A stretch of 64,000 nt of DNA, from positions 124,001 to 188,000 of the forward strand of contig CAVSIX010000005.1 of assembly GCA_963728195.1 (NCBI GenBank), read 5' to 3'. Source of the stretch: Sva-07 sp963728195. Lineage in GTDB: Bacteria; Actinomycetota; Acidimicrobiia; Acidimicrobiales; Ilumatobacteraceae. Each line of letters starts with the position of its first letter. The first letter of the stretch is position 1. This document shows positions 24,874 to 32,555 of the stretch, piece after piece. Under the pieces are notes generated by a model that was not told the DNA's origin, did not search any database, and worked only from the letters and a program-made list of their open reading frames with translations. The position numbers and the translations under genes are program-made.

Positions 24874-26292
24874 ATGCGCGACTACACCAACATCTACATC
24901 GACGGTGCCTGGATCCCCTCTGACGGCACCGGCACGATCGAGGTCATCAACGCCGGCACCGAACAGGTGATGGGCTCGATTCCCGAGGGCACGGCGAGCG
25001 ACGTCGACAAGGCCGTCGCGGCTGCCCGTCGGGCGTTCGATTCGTGGGCGGGCACGCCGGTCGAGGAACGCCAGAAGTACATGATCCGCCTGAACGAGGC
25101 GCTGCAGGCGCGCTCGCCCGAGATCGCCGAGGTGATCGCAGGTGAGGTCGGCATGCCGATCACCTGGTCGACGATGATCCAGGCGGGCCTGCCCGCGGGC
25201 AACATGCAGACCTACGCCACGCTGCTCGACACGTTCGAGTTCGAAGAGACGATCGGCAACAGCCTCGTCGTCAAGGAGCCCGTCGGCGTCGTCGGTGCGA
25301 TCACGCCGTGGAACTATCCGCTGCACCAGATCATCTGCAAGCTCGGCGGTGCGCTCGCCGCCGGCTGCACGTTCGTGCTCAAGCCCTCCGAGGTCGCCCC
25401 GCTCAACGCGTTCATCCTCGCCGAGATCGTGCACGAGGTCGGGCTGCCCGCCGGCGTGTTCAACCTGGTGACCGGCACCGGCCCCGTCGTCGGCGAAGCG
25501 ATCGCTGCGCATCCCGACGTCGACATGGTCAGCTTCACGGGTTCGACCCGCGCCGGCAAGCGCGTCGCCGAGGTCGCGGCGGGCACCGTCAAGCGGGTGG
25601 CGCTCGAGCTCGGCGGCAAGTCGGCGAACATCATCCTCGACGACGCCGATCTCGAGGCCGTGATCCCCAAGGGCATCTTCGCCTGCTATCTCAACTCCGG
25701 CCAGACCTGCACCGCCCACACGCGCATGCTCGTGCCCAACAGCCGCTACGACGAGGCCGTCGCCATCGCTGCGGCCGCCGCCGAGAACATGCAGGTCGAC
25801 GACCCGTCCAAGGAGGGCATGCACCTCGGCCCGCTGATCTCGCAGGCCCAGTGGGACCGAGTGCAGGGCTACATCCAGAAAGGCATCGACGAGGGCGCCG
25901 TCGTCGCCGCCGGTGGTCTCGGCAAGCCCGAGGGCAAGGAGACCGGCTACTTCGTCAAGCCGACCGTGCTCGCCAACGTCACCAACGACATGACCGTTGC
26001 CCGAGAAGAGATCTTCGGGCCGGTGCTGTCGATCATCGGCTACGACGACGACGACGACGCCGTACGCATCGCGAACGACAGCCTCTACGGCCTGTCGGGC
26101 GGCGTGTGGTCGGGCGACCAGGATCGCGCGATCGCAGTGGCGCGCCGGATGCGCACCGGTGCCGTCGACGTCAACGGCGGTTCGTTCAACATCGCAGCAC
26201 CGTTCGGGGGCTACAAGCAGTCCGGCTACGGCCGCGAGAACGGCCCGTACGGCATCGAGGAGTTCCTGCAGACCAAGTCGCTGCAGCTCTGA
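24874..26292 (+). CDS. NAD(P)-dependent aldehyde dehydrogenase
   Basis: Oxidises an aldehyde to the acid; 472 residues. Visible motifs are ITPWNYPLHQIICKLG (coenzyme/substrate), FTGSTRAGKRVAEVA (Rossmann), the general base Glu in ALELGGKSANIIL, and the nucleophile Cys in NSGQTCTAHTRM. EEIFGPVLSIIGY and NGGSFNIAAPFGGYKQSG follow near the C-terminus. ATG 24874 is chosen because AAGACT (24862-24867) lies 6 nt before it; ATG 24856 is in frame and possible. Substrate unknown. The pafB gene follows after 22 nt, but a functional link is doubtful. Confidence 0.9.
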   Translation: MRDYTNIYIDGAWIPSDGTGTIEVINAGTEQVMGSIPEGTASDVDKAVAAARRAFDSWAGTPVEERQKYMIRLNEALQARSPEIAEVIAGEVGMPITWSTMIQAGLPAGNMQTYATLLDTFEFEETIGNSLVVKEPVGVVGAITPWNYPLHQIICKLGGALAAGCTFVLKPSEVAPLNAFILAEIVHEVGLPAGVFNLVTGTGPVVGEAIAAHPDVDMVSFTGSTRAGKRVAEVAAGTVKRVALELGGKSANIILDDADLEAVIPKGIFACYLNSGQTCTAHTRMLVPNSRYDEAVAIAAAAAENMQVDDPSKEGMHLGPLISQAQWDRVQGYIQKGIDEGAVVAAGGLGKPEGKETGYFVKPTVLANVTNDMTVAREEIFGPVLSIIGYDDDDDAVRIANDSLYGLSGGVWSGDQDRAIAVARRMRTGAVDVNGGSFNIAAPFGGYKQSGYGRENGPYGIEEFLQTKSLQL

Positions 26293-26314
26293 GCGAGCGG
26301 GCCGTCGTCGGCTG

Positions 26315-27289
26315 ATGGTCGATCGGACCGAGCGCCTCACCAACCTCCTGGCGTTGCTGCTCGAGACCGTCGAGCCGCTCAGCCTCGTGCAGATCGCGGC
26401 CGGACTCGACGGCCAGTATCCCGACAACGACAAGGCTCGCCGTGCAGCGTTCGAACGCGACAAGGCGGCGCTGCGCGAGATCGGTGTGCCGATCGAGACC
26501 GAGATCGTCGGAGGCGGACCGTACGCGGGCCAGACCCGCTACTGGATCGACCGCCGAGCGTACGAACTGACCGACCTCGAGCTGGCGCCCGACGAGATGC
26601 GGGCGCTGCAGGTGGCGGTCGCTGCCGTGCGCACCGATGCCGGCCGGGATGCGCTCTGGAAGCTCGGGGGGACGCTCGGTGGCGAACGCACCGCGGTGTC
26701 GGTCGTCATCCCCGAGCGGCCGGAGTTGCCGGCGATCCGCACCGCCGTCGCCGCCCGGGCGCCGATCGAGTTCGGCTACCGCGGCGAACAGCGCACGCTC
26801 GACCCGTGGGGGCTGCTGTTGCGCGGCGGGTTCTGGTACGTGATCGGCCACGATCACGACCGCGGCGAGCGGCGGACGTTCCGTGTCGACCGGTTCGACC
26901 GCGGCACCGACGGGGGGTCGACCGGTGTCCGGCTCGGCGAGCCCGGCTCGTTCGAGCGTCCGGCGTCGTTCGACCCCCGCACGGCGTTCCCCGCCGACCC
27001 CAAGCAGATCGGCTACGGACCCGCCGAGAGCGTCGACGCCGTCGTTCGGATCGACGCCGTTCGTGCCGCTGCGGTCGAGCGCGAGCTCGGCGCAGGCCGG
27101 GTGATCGGACGCGATGACGACGGCAGCGTGCGGGTGTCGGTGCCGGCCGGCAACCGACCGGCGTTCCGGTCGTGGGTCCTCGGCCTGCTCGACCACGCCG
27201 TCGTCGAATCACCTCCTGACCTGCGTCGACACGTCGTCGACTGGCTTTCCGCGGTCGCCGACACCGGCACCGGTGGGGACCGGCGATGA
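26315..27289 (+). CDS. pafB: WYL-domain transcriptional regulator PafB
   Basis: One half of the PafBC DNA-damage response activator of actinobacteria (324 residues). The N-terminal winged helix covers about residues 1-75 (TERLTNLLALLLETVEPLSL, FERDKAALREIGVPI). The WYL domain contains the variant pattern DPWGLLLRGGFWYVIGHD and FRVDRFDR. A C-terminal extension follows. In mycobacteria PafBC recognises RecA-independent damage promoters through the WYL domains; this role is by family. Its end overlaps pafC (ATGA), so the two are made together. Confidence 0.88.
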   Translation: MVDRTERLTNLLALLLETVEPLSLVQIAAGLDGQYPDNDKARRAAFERDKAALREIGVPIETEIVGGGPYAGQTRYWIDRRAYELTDLELAPDEMRALQVAVAAVRTDAGRDALWKLGGTLGGERTAVSVVIPERPELPAIRTAVAARAPIEFGYRGEQRTLDPWGLLLRGGFWYVIGHDHDRGERRTFRVDRFDRGTDGGSTGVRLGEPGSFERPASFDPRTAFPADPKQIGYGPAESVDAVVRIDAVRAAAVERELGAGRVIGRDDDGSVRVSVPAGNRPAFRSWVLGLLDHAVVESPPDLRRHVVDWLSAVADTGTGGDRR

Positions 27290-28260
27290 GCGGTCCCCGC
27301 AACGCCGAGGACCGTCTGCGGCGTCTGCTGGTGATGCTGCCGTGGCTGATGGAGATGGGCGAAGTCCCACTCGCCGACGTCGCGCGGCGCTTCGACATGA
27401 CGGAGCCGCAGGTGCAGAGCGACCTCGAACTGGTGGCGATGTGCGGGCTCCCGCCGTTCGTCGACGAGATGGTCGACGTGTTCGTCGACGACGGCATCGT
27501 CTTCGTCGGCATCCCGCGGCTGTTCACGCGACCGTTGCGCCTCACTGCACCCGAAGCGTTCTCGCTGCTCACCTCGGCACGAGCGGCGATGGAGCTGCCG
27601 GGGGCCGACCCGGCCGGTGCGCTCGGGCGCGGGCTGCGCAAGCTGGCCGCGGTGCTCGTCGACGCCGGGCTCGACGCGGGCGCCGACGAGACCGCCGGGG
27701 TGGTCGTCGACCTCGCCCGCCCGGAGCTGACCGACACGCTGGCCGAGGCGGCGGCGGCGGGCAACGAGCTGCGGATCAGCTACTTCTCGCCTGCGCGAGC
27801 GGAGATCTCGCAACGAGCGATCGAGCCTCGTCACGTGTATTCCGATGCCGGCAACTGGTACGTGCTCGCCGACGACGACCGCTCGCAGTCGCGACGGACG
27901 TTCAGGATCGATCGGATCGAGTCGGTCGAGGAGACCGGTCGTACGTTCGACGTCGAGGAGTCCACGTCGCCGCCCGAACGATTCTTCGACGACGTCGACG
28001 TGGCCAGGGCGACGATCCGCCTCGCCCCCGCCGCGCAGTGGGTGCTCGACCAGTATCCGATCGACGAGGTCGTCGAGATCGTCGAGGCCGGCGACGCTGC
28101 GGACGGGTGGGTCGAAGCCCGGCTCCCGGTGGCGAGCGATCGCTGGCTCGCCAAGCTGCTGATCCGGCTGGGCCCCGATGCCGTGCTCGTCGAGCCGGCC
28201 GAGAATCCCGCCGTGGCCCTCGCCCGCGAGGTGCTCGCCCGCTATCGAAACGACGGGTGA
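27286..28260 (+). CDS. pafC: WYL-domain transcriptional regulator PafC
   Basis: Partner of PafB, 324 residues with the same architecture: winged helix (EDRLRRLLVMLPWLMEMGE, DVARRFDMTEPQVQSDLELV), then WYL domain (ISYFSPARAEISQRAIEPR, NWYVLADDDRSQSRRTFRID) and a C-terminal cap. ATG 27286 overlaps the pafB stop. The proteasome accessory genes (pafA, prc, pup) that share an operon with pafBC in other genera are not here; a DEDDh exonuclease lies convergent 6 bp away. Confidence 0.88.
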   Translation: MSGPRNAEDRLRRLLVMLPWLMEMGEVPLADVARRFDMTEPQVQSDLELVAMCGLPPFVDEMVDVFVDDGIVFVGIPRLFTRPLRLTAPEAFSLLTSARAAMELPGADPAGALGRGLRKLAAVLVDAGLDAGADETAGVVVDLARPELTDTLAEAAAAGNELRISYFSPARAEISQRAIEPRHVYSDAGNWYVLADDDRSQSRRTFRIDRIESVEETGRTFDVEESTSPPERFFDDVDVARATIRLAPAAQWVLDQYPIDEVVEIVEAGDAADGWVEARLPVASDRWLAKLLIRLGPDAVLVEPAENPAVALAREVLARYRNDG

Positions 28261-28266
28261 ACGGCC

Positions 28267-28839
28267 TCAGCGTACGTAGAACGGCTCGAGCTGTCCGACG
28301 TCGGTGATGTCGTGGGCGGCGAGGAGGTGGGGGAGGATCGCCGCGGTCGCCGCTGCGTCACCGAGGGCGTCGTGGGGTCGCTCGAGCGCGACCCCGTAGC
28401 GCTCGCAGACGTCACCCAGGCGATGGGACAGCTCGCGGTCGGGGTCGAGGCGGCGCGACATCAGCAACGTGCACAACCGTGGATCGAGGCCGAGCCGCAA
28501 TGGATCGTCGCTCGGTCGGCGCCGTGCAGCGCGAACGAGGAAGTCGCTGTCGAAGGCGGCGTTGTGGGCGGTGAAGACCGCTCCGCACATGCGTCGGCCG
28601 AGTTCGTCGAGCGCCTCGTCGAGGTGGGGAGCGCCGCGCAGGGTGCGGCGGGTGATGCCGTGGATGCTGGTCGGGCCGACGCGCTGCAACGGCCACCGGA
28701 GCTTGACGAGTGACGACCACTGGTCGACGACGGTCCCGTCGGCCTCGACGACGACCATGCCGAGCTGCAGGATCCGGTGCCGGCGCGTGTTCAGCCCACT
28801 GGTCTCCAGATCGACGACGGCGAAGCGGGGCAGGGCCAC
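28267..28839 (-). CDS. DEDDh 3'-5' exonuclease (DnaQ-like)
   Basis: About 190 residues forming one exonuclease domain. ExoI motif is FAVVDLETSG (Asp and Glu), ExoII lies in FTAHNAAFDSDFL (Asp), and ExoIII is RPHDALGDAAATA, with the general base His and last Asp. It may proofread, or degrade DNA or RNA in repair; a stand-alone domain is not enough to choose. GTG 28839 is preferred because TAGGGT (minus strand) lies 7 nt before it; an in-frame GTG three codons upstream is also possible. It converges with pafC. Confidence 0.88.
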   Translation of the reverse strand: MALPRFAVVDLETSGLNTRRHRILQLGMVVVEADGTVVDQWSSLVKLRWPLQRVGPTSIHGITRRTLRGAPHLDEALDELGRRMCGAVFTAHNAAFDSDFLVRAARRRPSDDPLRLGLDPRLCTLLMSRRLDPDRELSHRLGDVCERYGVALERPHDALGDAAATAAILPHLLAAHDITDVGQLEPFYVR

Positions 28840-28888
28840 GGGCGACACCCTAGACAGCGGGTGTCACACCCGGACCTGGCCGCAGGCG

Positions 28889-29197
28889 TCAGCCGCTCTG
28901 GTGCTGCAGTCGTGCTCGCACGCCGATCGGCGCCGACACGGTGAACCCGGCGAGGTGGCGGTCCTCCTCGGATTCGCCGCCCCAGTAGCCGTACTCGTGG
29001 TTGGTCCGGGCGTGCGTGCGACACGGCGTCTGCACCGGACACGATGAACACAACTTGTCGGCCTTGGCCTCGCGCCGGGCACGCGCCTGGGGACGCTCCG
29101 CCTTGGGTGGGAAGAACAGCCGCGTGCGCCCCTTGCATGCTGCGTACTCCTGCCAGGGGGTGTCGTACTCGTAGTCGAACAACTCTGCCACGGCCAC
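28889..29197 (-). CDS. WhiB-family iron-sulfur transcription factor
   Basis: A 102-residue actinobacterial regulator. Four Cys bind a [4Fe-4S] cluster: Cys 21 (YAACKG), Cys 50 and 53 (LCSSCPVQ) and Cys 59 (TPCRTHA). YGYWGGESEEDR is the sigma-interacting turn. Family members bind sigma-A and respond to nitric oxide or redox state. GTG 29197 has GGGAG about 8 nt upstream. A well-formed promoter (29267-29295) lies about 70 nt ahead. Which WhiB subclass it is cannot be decided here; it lacks long extensions and most resembles the WhiB1/WhiB2 size. Confidence 0.9.
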   Translation of the reverse strand: MAVAELFDYEYDTPWQEYAACKGRTRLFFPPKAERPQARARREAKADKLCSSCPVQTPCRTHARTNHEYGYWGGESEEDRHLAGFTVSAPIGVRARLQHQSG

Positions 29198-29266
29198 CGG
29201 GGGCTCCCTTCGTGCTCGTGAGCGGCGGGAAACCGGAGGGGTTGACTTCTCCCACCGCTCGATTTA

Positions 29267-29295
29267 ACACTAAATGTTCGGAGCCGGAGCTGCAA
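29267..29295 (-). promoter_or_regulatory. Candidate promoter of the whiB-family gene
   Basis: On the minus strand TTGCAG (29295-29290), 17 nt, then TAGTGT (29272-29267): a sigma-70/A-type promoter with ideal spacing in an unusually AT-rich patch. The -10 sits in an inverted repeat ATTTA-ACAC-TAAAT (29262-29275), which could bind a regulator. The opposite strand carries TTGACT 17-18 nt before AACAC(T), a possible face-to-face promoter. Confidence 0.55.
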
Positions 29296-29361
29296 CCGGA
29301 TTTTCCCGATTTCGCGAACGTCGTGTGCGACGGTGTGCGCCGCGGTGGCCCCAGTCGCCGC

Positions 29362-30771
29362 TCAGAGCAGTTCGGCGGCCAGGCTGGCGACGTCGCTGCG
29401 CTCGCAGGCCGTCAGCGTGATGTGCCCGAAGCAGGGCTGGCCGGCGAACGCCGAGGCCAGCACGCTCAGTGCGTTGTTCGACTCGCCGAGGTACGGGGCG
29501 TCGATCTGGCTGGTGTCGCCGGTGAAGATCACCTTGGTGCCGTCGCCGACGCGGGTGAGGATCGTACGCAGCGTCGTCGGCTCGAGATTCTGGGCCTCGT
29601 CGATGACCACGAACTGCTGTTGCAGCGACCGGCCGCGCAGGAACGTGACCGACTCGAGCGACAGCTGGCCCCGTGTCGTCAGTTCGTCGACCATCGTGCG
29701 CGCGTCGTTGATGCTGCCGCGGTCGGTGAGGGCGACGACGGCGTCGTGGATCGCCGCCATCCAGGGATCGAGTTTCTCGTCGAGGCCGCCGGGCAGGAAC
29801 CCGACGTCGGCGCGCCCGACCGGGACCAACGGACGGTAGACCGCCAGCCGCTCGTAGCAGTTCTGCTCGACGACCTGTTCGAGCCCGGCGGCGATCGCCA
29901 GGATCGTCTTGCCGGTGCCGGCGCGCCCGTCGAGGGCGATCACTGCGATGTCGGGGTCGAGGAGCAGTTCGAGGGCGAAGCGCTGCTCCTTGCTGCGAGG
30001 CCGAAGGCCCCATGCTTCGGGGGTGTGCTGGGACAGCAGCACGAACTCGCCGTGCACCGCTCGCACCAGCGCCGACTGTGATCCGGCGCGCAACACGGCG
30101 AACTCGTTCTCGTTGAACTCGACCGCCGTGTCGGACACGACGGCGTCGACGGCGATCGCACCGGCCGCATACAGGCAGTCGATCGTCTCGTAGGGCGCCT
30201 CGACCGTCGTCCACCCGACCGTGGGTCGGTCGCGGTCGGATCGGGTGAGGCGGTGTTCGGCGGCGTCGACACCGAGGTGCGCCGCCTTGATGCGCAGTGC
30301 CGCATCGTTGCTGATCATCGTCGTGGGGCCGAAGTCGGATTGGCCGATCGCGGCGCCGATGATGCGGTTGTCCGGCACGGCGGGGTCGAGACCGTGCTCG
30401 ACCAGCAGGTGCTTGCGGATGTTGTTGATCTCGATCTGCAACGTGGCGGTGCCGTTGCCGGTCGGCACCGGCTCGGCGAGCGAGCCGCCGTGGGCCACGC
30501 GCAACTCCTCGAGTGTCCGTAGCGCGGTTCTGGCCGATCGACCGACGTCGTCGGGGCGGCTCTTGAGGCCGTCGAGTTCCTCGACGACCGTCAGCGGCAC
30601 GATCACGTCGGCGTCGCAGAACTCCAGGACGCACGTCGGGTCGGCGATCAACACCGACGTGTCGACCACCAGTCGGGTCCGCTGCACCTCCTTCGTCGGC
30701 TCGGACCCGTTCGGCGCCTGGTGCGGCGTGCGGGTCGGTGCGTCAGCGGACGGAAGCAGGTCGGTCACCAT
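29362..30771 (-). CDS. PIN-PhoH fusion protein (PhoH2-type)
   Basis: 469-residue protein combining an RNase and a helicase-like ATPase. The PIN domain (about 33-165) keeps acidic residues Asp 37 (VVDTSVLIADP), Glu 65 (VVEELDGLK) and Asp 156 (ISNDAALR), so it should be active. The PhoH domain has Walker A GRAGTGKT at 282-289 and Walker B FVVIDEAQNLEP. PhoH2 proteins of mycobacteria unwind and cleave RNA and belong to a toxin-antitoxin-like pair with PhoAT; no PhoAT-like short gene is visible upstream here. ATG 30771 has GAGGAG 3 nt upstream; a GTG lies one codon earlier. Confidence 0.9.
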   Translation of the reverse strand: MVTDLLPSADAPTRTPHQAPNGSEPTKEVQRTRLVVDTSVLIADPTCVLEFCDADVIVPLTVVEELDGLKSRPDDVGRSARTALRTLEELRVAHGGSLAEPVPTGNGTATLQIEINNIRKHLLVEHGLDPAVPDNRIIGAAIGQSDFGPTTMISNDAALRIKAAHLGVDAAEHRLTRSDRDRPTVGWTTVEAPYETIDCLYAAGAIAVDAVVSDTAVEFNENEFAVLRAGSQSALVRAVHGEFVLLSQHTPEAWGLRPRSKEQRFALELLLDPDIAVIALDGRAGTGKTILAIAAGLEQVVEQNCYERLAVYRPLVPVGRADVGFLPGGLDEKLDPWMAAIHDAVVALTDRGSINDARTMVDELTTRGQLSLESVTFLRGRSLQQQFVVIDEAQNLEPTTLRTILTRVGDGTKVIFTGDTSQIDAPYLGESNNALSVLASAFAGQPCFGHITLTACERSDVASLAAELL

Positions 30772-31049
30772 CACTCCTCGGCGGATGCCTCGTGGACTCG
30801 ATTCGGATCTGTCATACCCAACGGATGCAGTTTGTACTCCAGCCGTCGCGGTCCCTGGTGGATGCCCCCGATGCCCAATACCGGCAAGGCTCAGTTGCGC
30901 TTGTCATTGCAAATGCAACGACATCGGTGCTTGAACATCGATGCTCGTACTCGGTCACATGGTCGTGTTCCGCCGATGAACCGGGGGAAACGGTCTCGGC
31001 GCCAAGCGCCGGGGTGAACAGCATCAACACCCATCCGAAAGAGGACTCC
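30772..31049. other. 278-bp divergent regulatory region between PIN-PhoH and HU genes
   Basis: No gene is seen. The region is more AT-rich than its surroundings. It contains a short palindrome TTGCA-AA-TGCAA (30907-30918), TTGAAC at 30931-30936, and the HU Shine-Dalgarno sequence GAAAGAGGACTCC just before 31050. I could not pick a convincing -35/-10 pair for either gene. Confidence 0.5.
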
Positions 31050-31331
31050 ATGGCAACCAAAGCAGAACTGATCGACGCAGTGGCCGACGCCGCCGGCGTG
31101 TCGAAGGCCGACGCAGAGCGCACGCTCGGCGCCTTCTTCGACCACGTGGTCGACGCAACCAAGAAGGGCGAGAAGGTCGCATGGCCCGGCTTCGGCTCGT
31201 TCAGCACCACCAAGCGCAGCGCTCGTACGGGCCGCAACCCGCAGACGGGCGCCCCGGTGCAGATCAAGGCGTCGACGGCCATGAAGTTCAGCGCCAGCTC
31301 GACGCTGAAGTCCGCGCTGAACAGCAAGTGA
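31050..31331 (+). CDS. HU-family nucleoid DNA-binding protein
   Basis: 93-residue architectural protein that bends and compacts DNA. It shows the HU fold: KAELIDAVADAAGVSKADAE at the start, WPGFGSFSTTKRSARTGRNP (beta arm with the conserved GFGSF and RxGRNP) and MKFSASSTLKSALN. ATG 31050 follows a good ribosome binding site. In mycobacterial HupB the HU domain continues into a PAKKA-rich tail; here it stops at TGA, and the tail is encoded as a separate protein starting 4 nt later in another frame. Both are probably transcribed together and end at the hairpin at 31720-31747. Confidence 0.95.
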   Translation: MATKAELIDAVADAAGVSKADAERTLGAFFDHVVDATKKGEKVAWPGFGSFSTTKRSARTGRNPQTGAPVQIKASTAMKFSASSTLKSALNSK

Positions 31332-31335
31332 TCTG

Positions 31336-31698
31336 ATGGCTGCCAAGAAGGCTCCGGCCAAGAAGGCTCCGGCGAAGAAGGCGCCTGCGAAGAAGGCTCC
31401 GGCCAAGAAGGCGCCGGCCAAGAAGGCTCCGGCCAAGAAGGCTCCGGCCAAGAAGGCTCCGGCCAAGAAGGCTCCGGCGAAGAAGGCGCCGGCGAAGAAG
31501 GCTCCGGCGAAGAAGGCTCCGGCGAAGAAGGCTCCGGCGAAGAAGGCTCCGGCGAAGAAGGCTCCGGCGAAGAAGGCTCCGGCGAAGAAGGCTCCGGCCA
31601 AGAAGGCTCCGGCCAAGAAGGCTCCGGCCAAGAAGGCTCCGGCCAAGAAGGCTCCTGCCAAGAAGGCGCCGGCGAAGAAGGCTCCGGCCAAGCGCTGA
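31336..31698 (+). CDS. PAKKA-repeat basic protein (detached HupB/histone H1-like tail)
   Basis: 120 residues consisting almost entirely of about 23 copies of the pentapeptide K-K-A-P-A after MAA, ending PAKR. Such sequences bind DNA non-specifically through Lys and are normally the C-terminal tail of HupB or a histone H1-like protein. The ATG lies 4 nt after the HU stop, in the +1 frame relative to HU, with no Shine-Dalgarno sequence of its own, so translation by re-initiation after HU is likely. No folded domain is present. The reverse strand also shows long open frames caused by the repeat; those are not genes. The frame is confirmed by uniform PAKKA sense. Confidence 0.82.
   Translation: MAAKKAPAKKAPAKKAPAKKAPAKKAPAKKAPAKKAPAKKAPAKKAPAKKAPAKKAPAKKAPAKKAPAKKAPAKKAPAKKAPAKKAPAKKAPAKKAPAKKAPAKKAPAKKAPAKKAPAKR
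31345..31692 (+). repeat. 15-bp tandem repeat array encoding PAKKA
   Basis: About 23 tandem copies of AAGAAGGCTCCGGCC/G. Variation is confined almost completely to the third codon base (GCC/GCG/GCT, CCG/CCT), showing selection on the protein. Such arrays change copy number easily, so length probably varies between strains. Confidence 0.95.
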
Positions 31699-31719
31699 AC
31701 GCCATCGAGACGGTTGCAC

Positions 31720-31747
31720 GAACGAGGGGCCTGCGGGCCCCTCGTTC
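31720..31747 (+). terminator. Hairpin terminator after the HU/PAKKA genes
   Basis: GAACGAGGGGCC and GGCCCCTCGTTC form a perfect 12-bp stem with loop TGCG, 22 nt after the PAKKA stop. No T-tract follows. It also precedes the stop of the leftward PIG-L gene, so it may work in both directions. Confidence 0.8.
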
Positions 31748-31772
31748 CGCGTCCCGGGTCAGGTGCGGGTGG

Positions 31773-32555
31773 TCACAGGTCGGCGATCAGCTTGAACACC
31801 TCGGCGGCGTCCATGTCGAACGGCCGCCCGAGATCGCCGAGACGGTTACGGATCCGCTGGCCGAATGCTGCGAGCTGTGCATCGTCGACCGCCTTCATCG
31901 TCGACTCGAACTGGCTGACATGGGCGGCGAGCGCATCGAGCTTGGTGTCGACGAACCCGCTGACGTCCTCGGCGTGGTCGGGCGCGTCGGCCTCCCACAG
32001 CAGCAGCGCCTCGGGCCGGTGGTGGGCGATGCCGTGATCTCGGAAGAAGTGGGGGTCGCGTGCAGCGACGATGCCCTCGCACGCGAGCAGACCGGCATGG
32101 CGGTGATCCGGGTGCAGCCGGTAGCGCTTCCACGGGTCGTGGCCGAGGACTACCTGTGGACGCAGCTCGCGGATGATGCGAGCGACCTCACCGCGGGTGG
32201 CGAGATCGCTGTCGAGTTCGCCGTCGACGCGTCCGAGGAATCGCACCTCGCCGGCATTGGCGCCGGCGAGTCGGCGGGCCGCCTCGCGCTGTTCCTCCTG
32301 GCGTCGGTGCGCCAGTGCCGCCACGTCGACGTCGGGATCCCAGGTTCCCTTGGAGCCGTCGGTGCACACCAGGTGATGGATCACGCAGCCGTCGGCGGCC
32401 CACTTCGCGAGGAGGCCGCCGCACCCGAACTCGACGTCGTCGGGATGGGCGCCGATCGCCAGCGCCGATGCGGGCGTGGCGAGGTGGGTGGTGGTGGAAG
32501 TCGCCAGGGAGGTCGAGTTCAACGGGTTGGGTTGGCCGGGCTCGTTGGCAGCCAT
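31773..32555 (-). CDS. PIG-L family N-acetylglucosaminyl deacetylase
   Basis: Zinc-dependent deacetylase/amidase of about 260 residues. IGAHPDDVEFGCGG carries the metal-binding His-x-x-Asp-Asp, and YRLHPDHRHAG the third ligand. The family includes MshB and Mca of mycothiol metabolism; a mycothiol role would fit an actinobacterium with a mycoredoxin-like gene, but MshB-specific features were not checked. ATG 32555 has an excellent Shine-Dalgarno sequence GGAGGTG 8 nt upstream and overlaps the cofC end by 37 nt; a TTG at 32522 forming a TTGA overlap with the cofC stop is the alternative. Confidence 0.85.
   Translation of the reverse strand: MAANEPGQPNPLNSTSLATSTTTHLATPASALAIGAHPDDVEFGCGGLLAKWAADGCVIHHLVCTDGSKGTWDPDVDVAALAHRRQEEQREAARRLAGANAGEVRFLGRVDGELDSDLATRGEVARIIRELRPQVVLGHDPWKRYRLHPDHRHAGLLACEGIVAARDPHFFRDHGIAHHRPEALLLWEADAPDHAEDVSGFVDTKLDALAAHVSQFESTMKAVDDAQLAAFGQRIRNRLGDLGRPFDMDAAEVFKLIADL

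Noticed and set aside
31288..31719. Long leftward open frames (LAGAF or LLGRS repeats) opposite the PAKKA gene
   Set aside because: They are reverse-strand shadows of the 15-bp repeat; codon variation is synonymous only in the rightward PAKKA frame.
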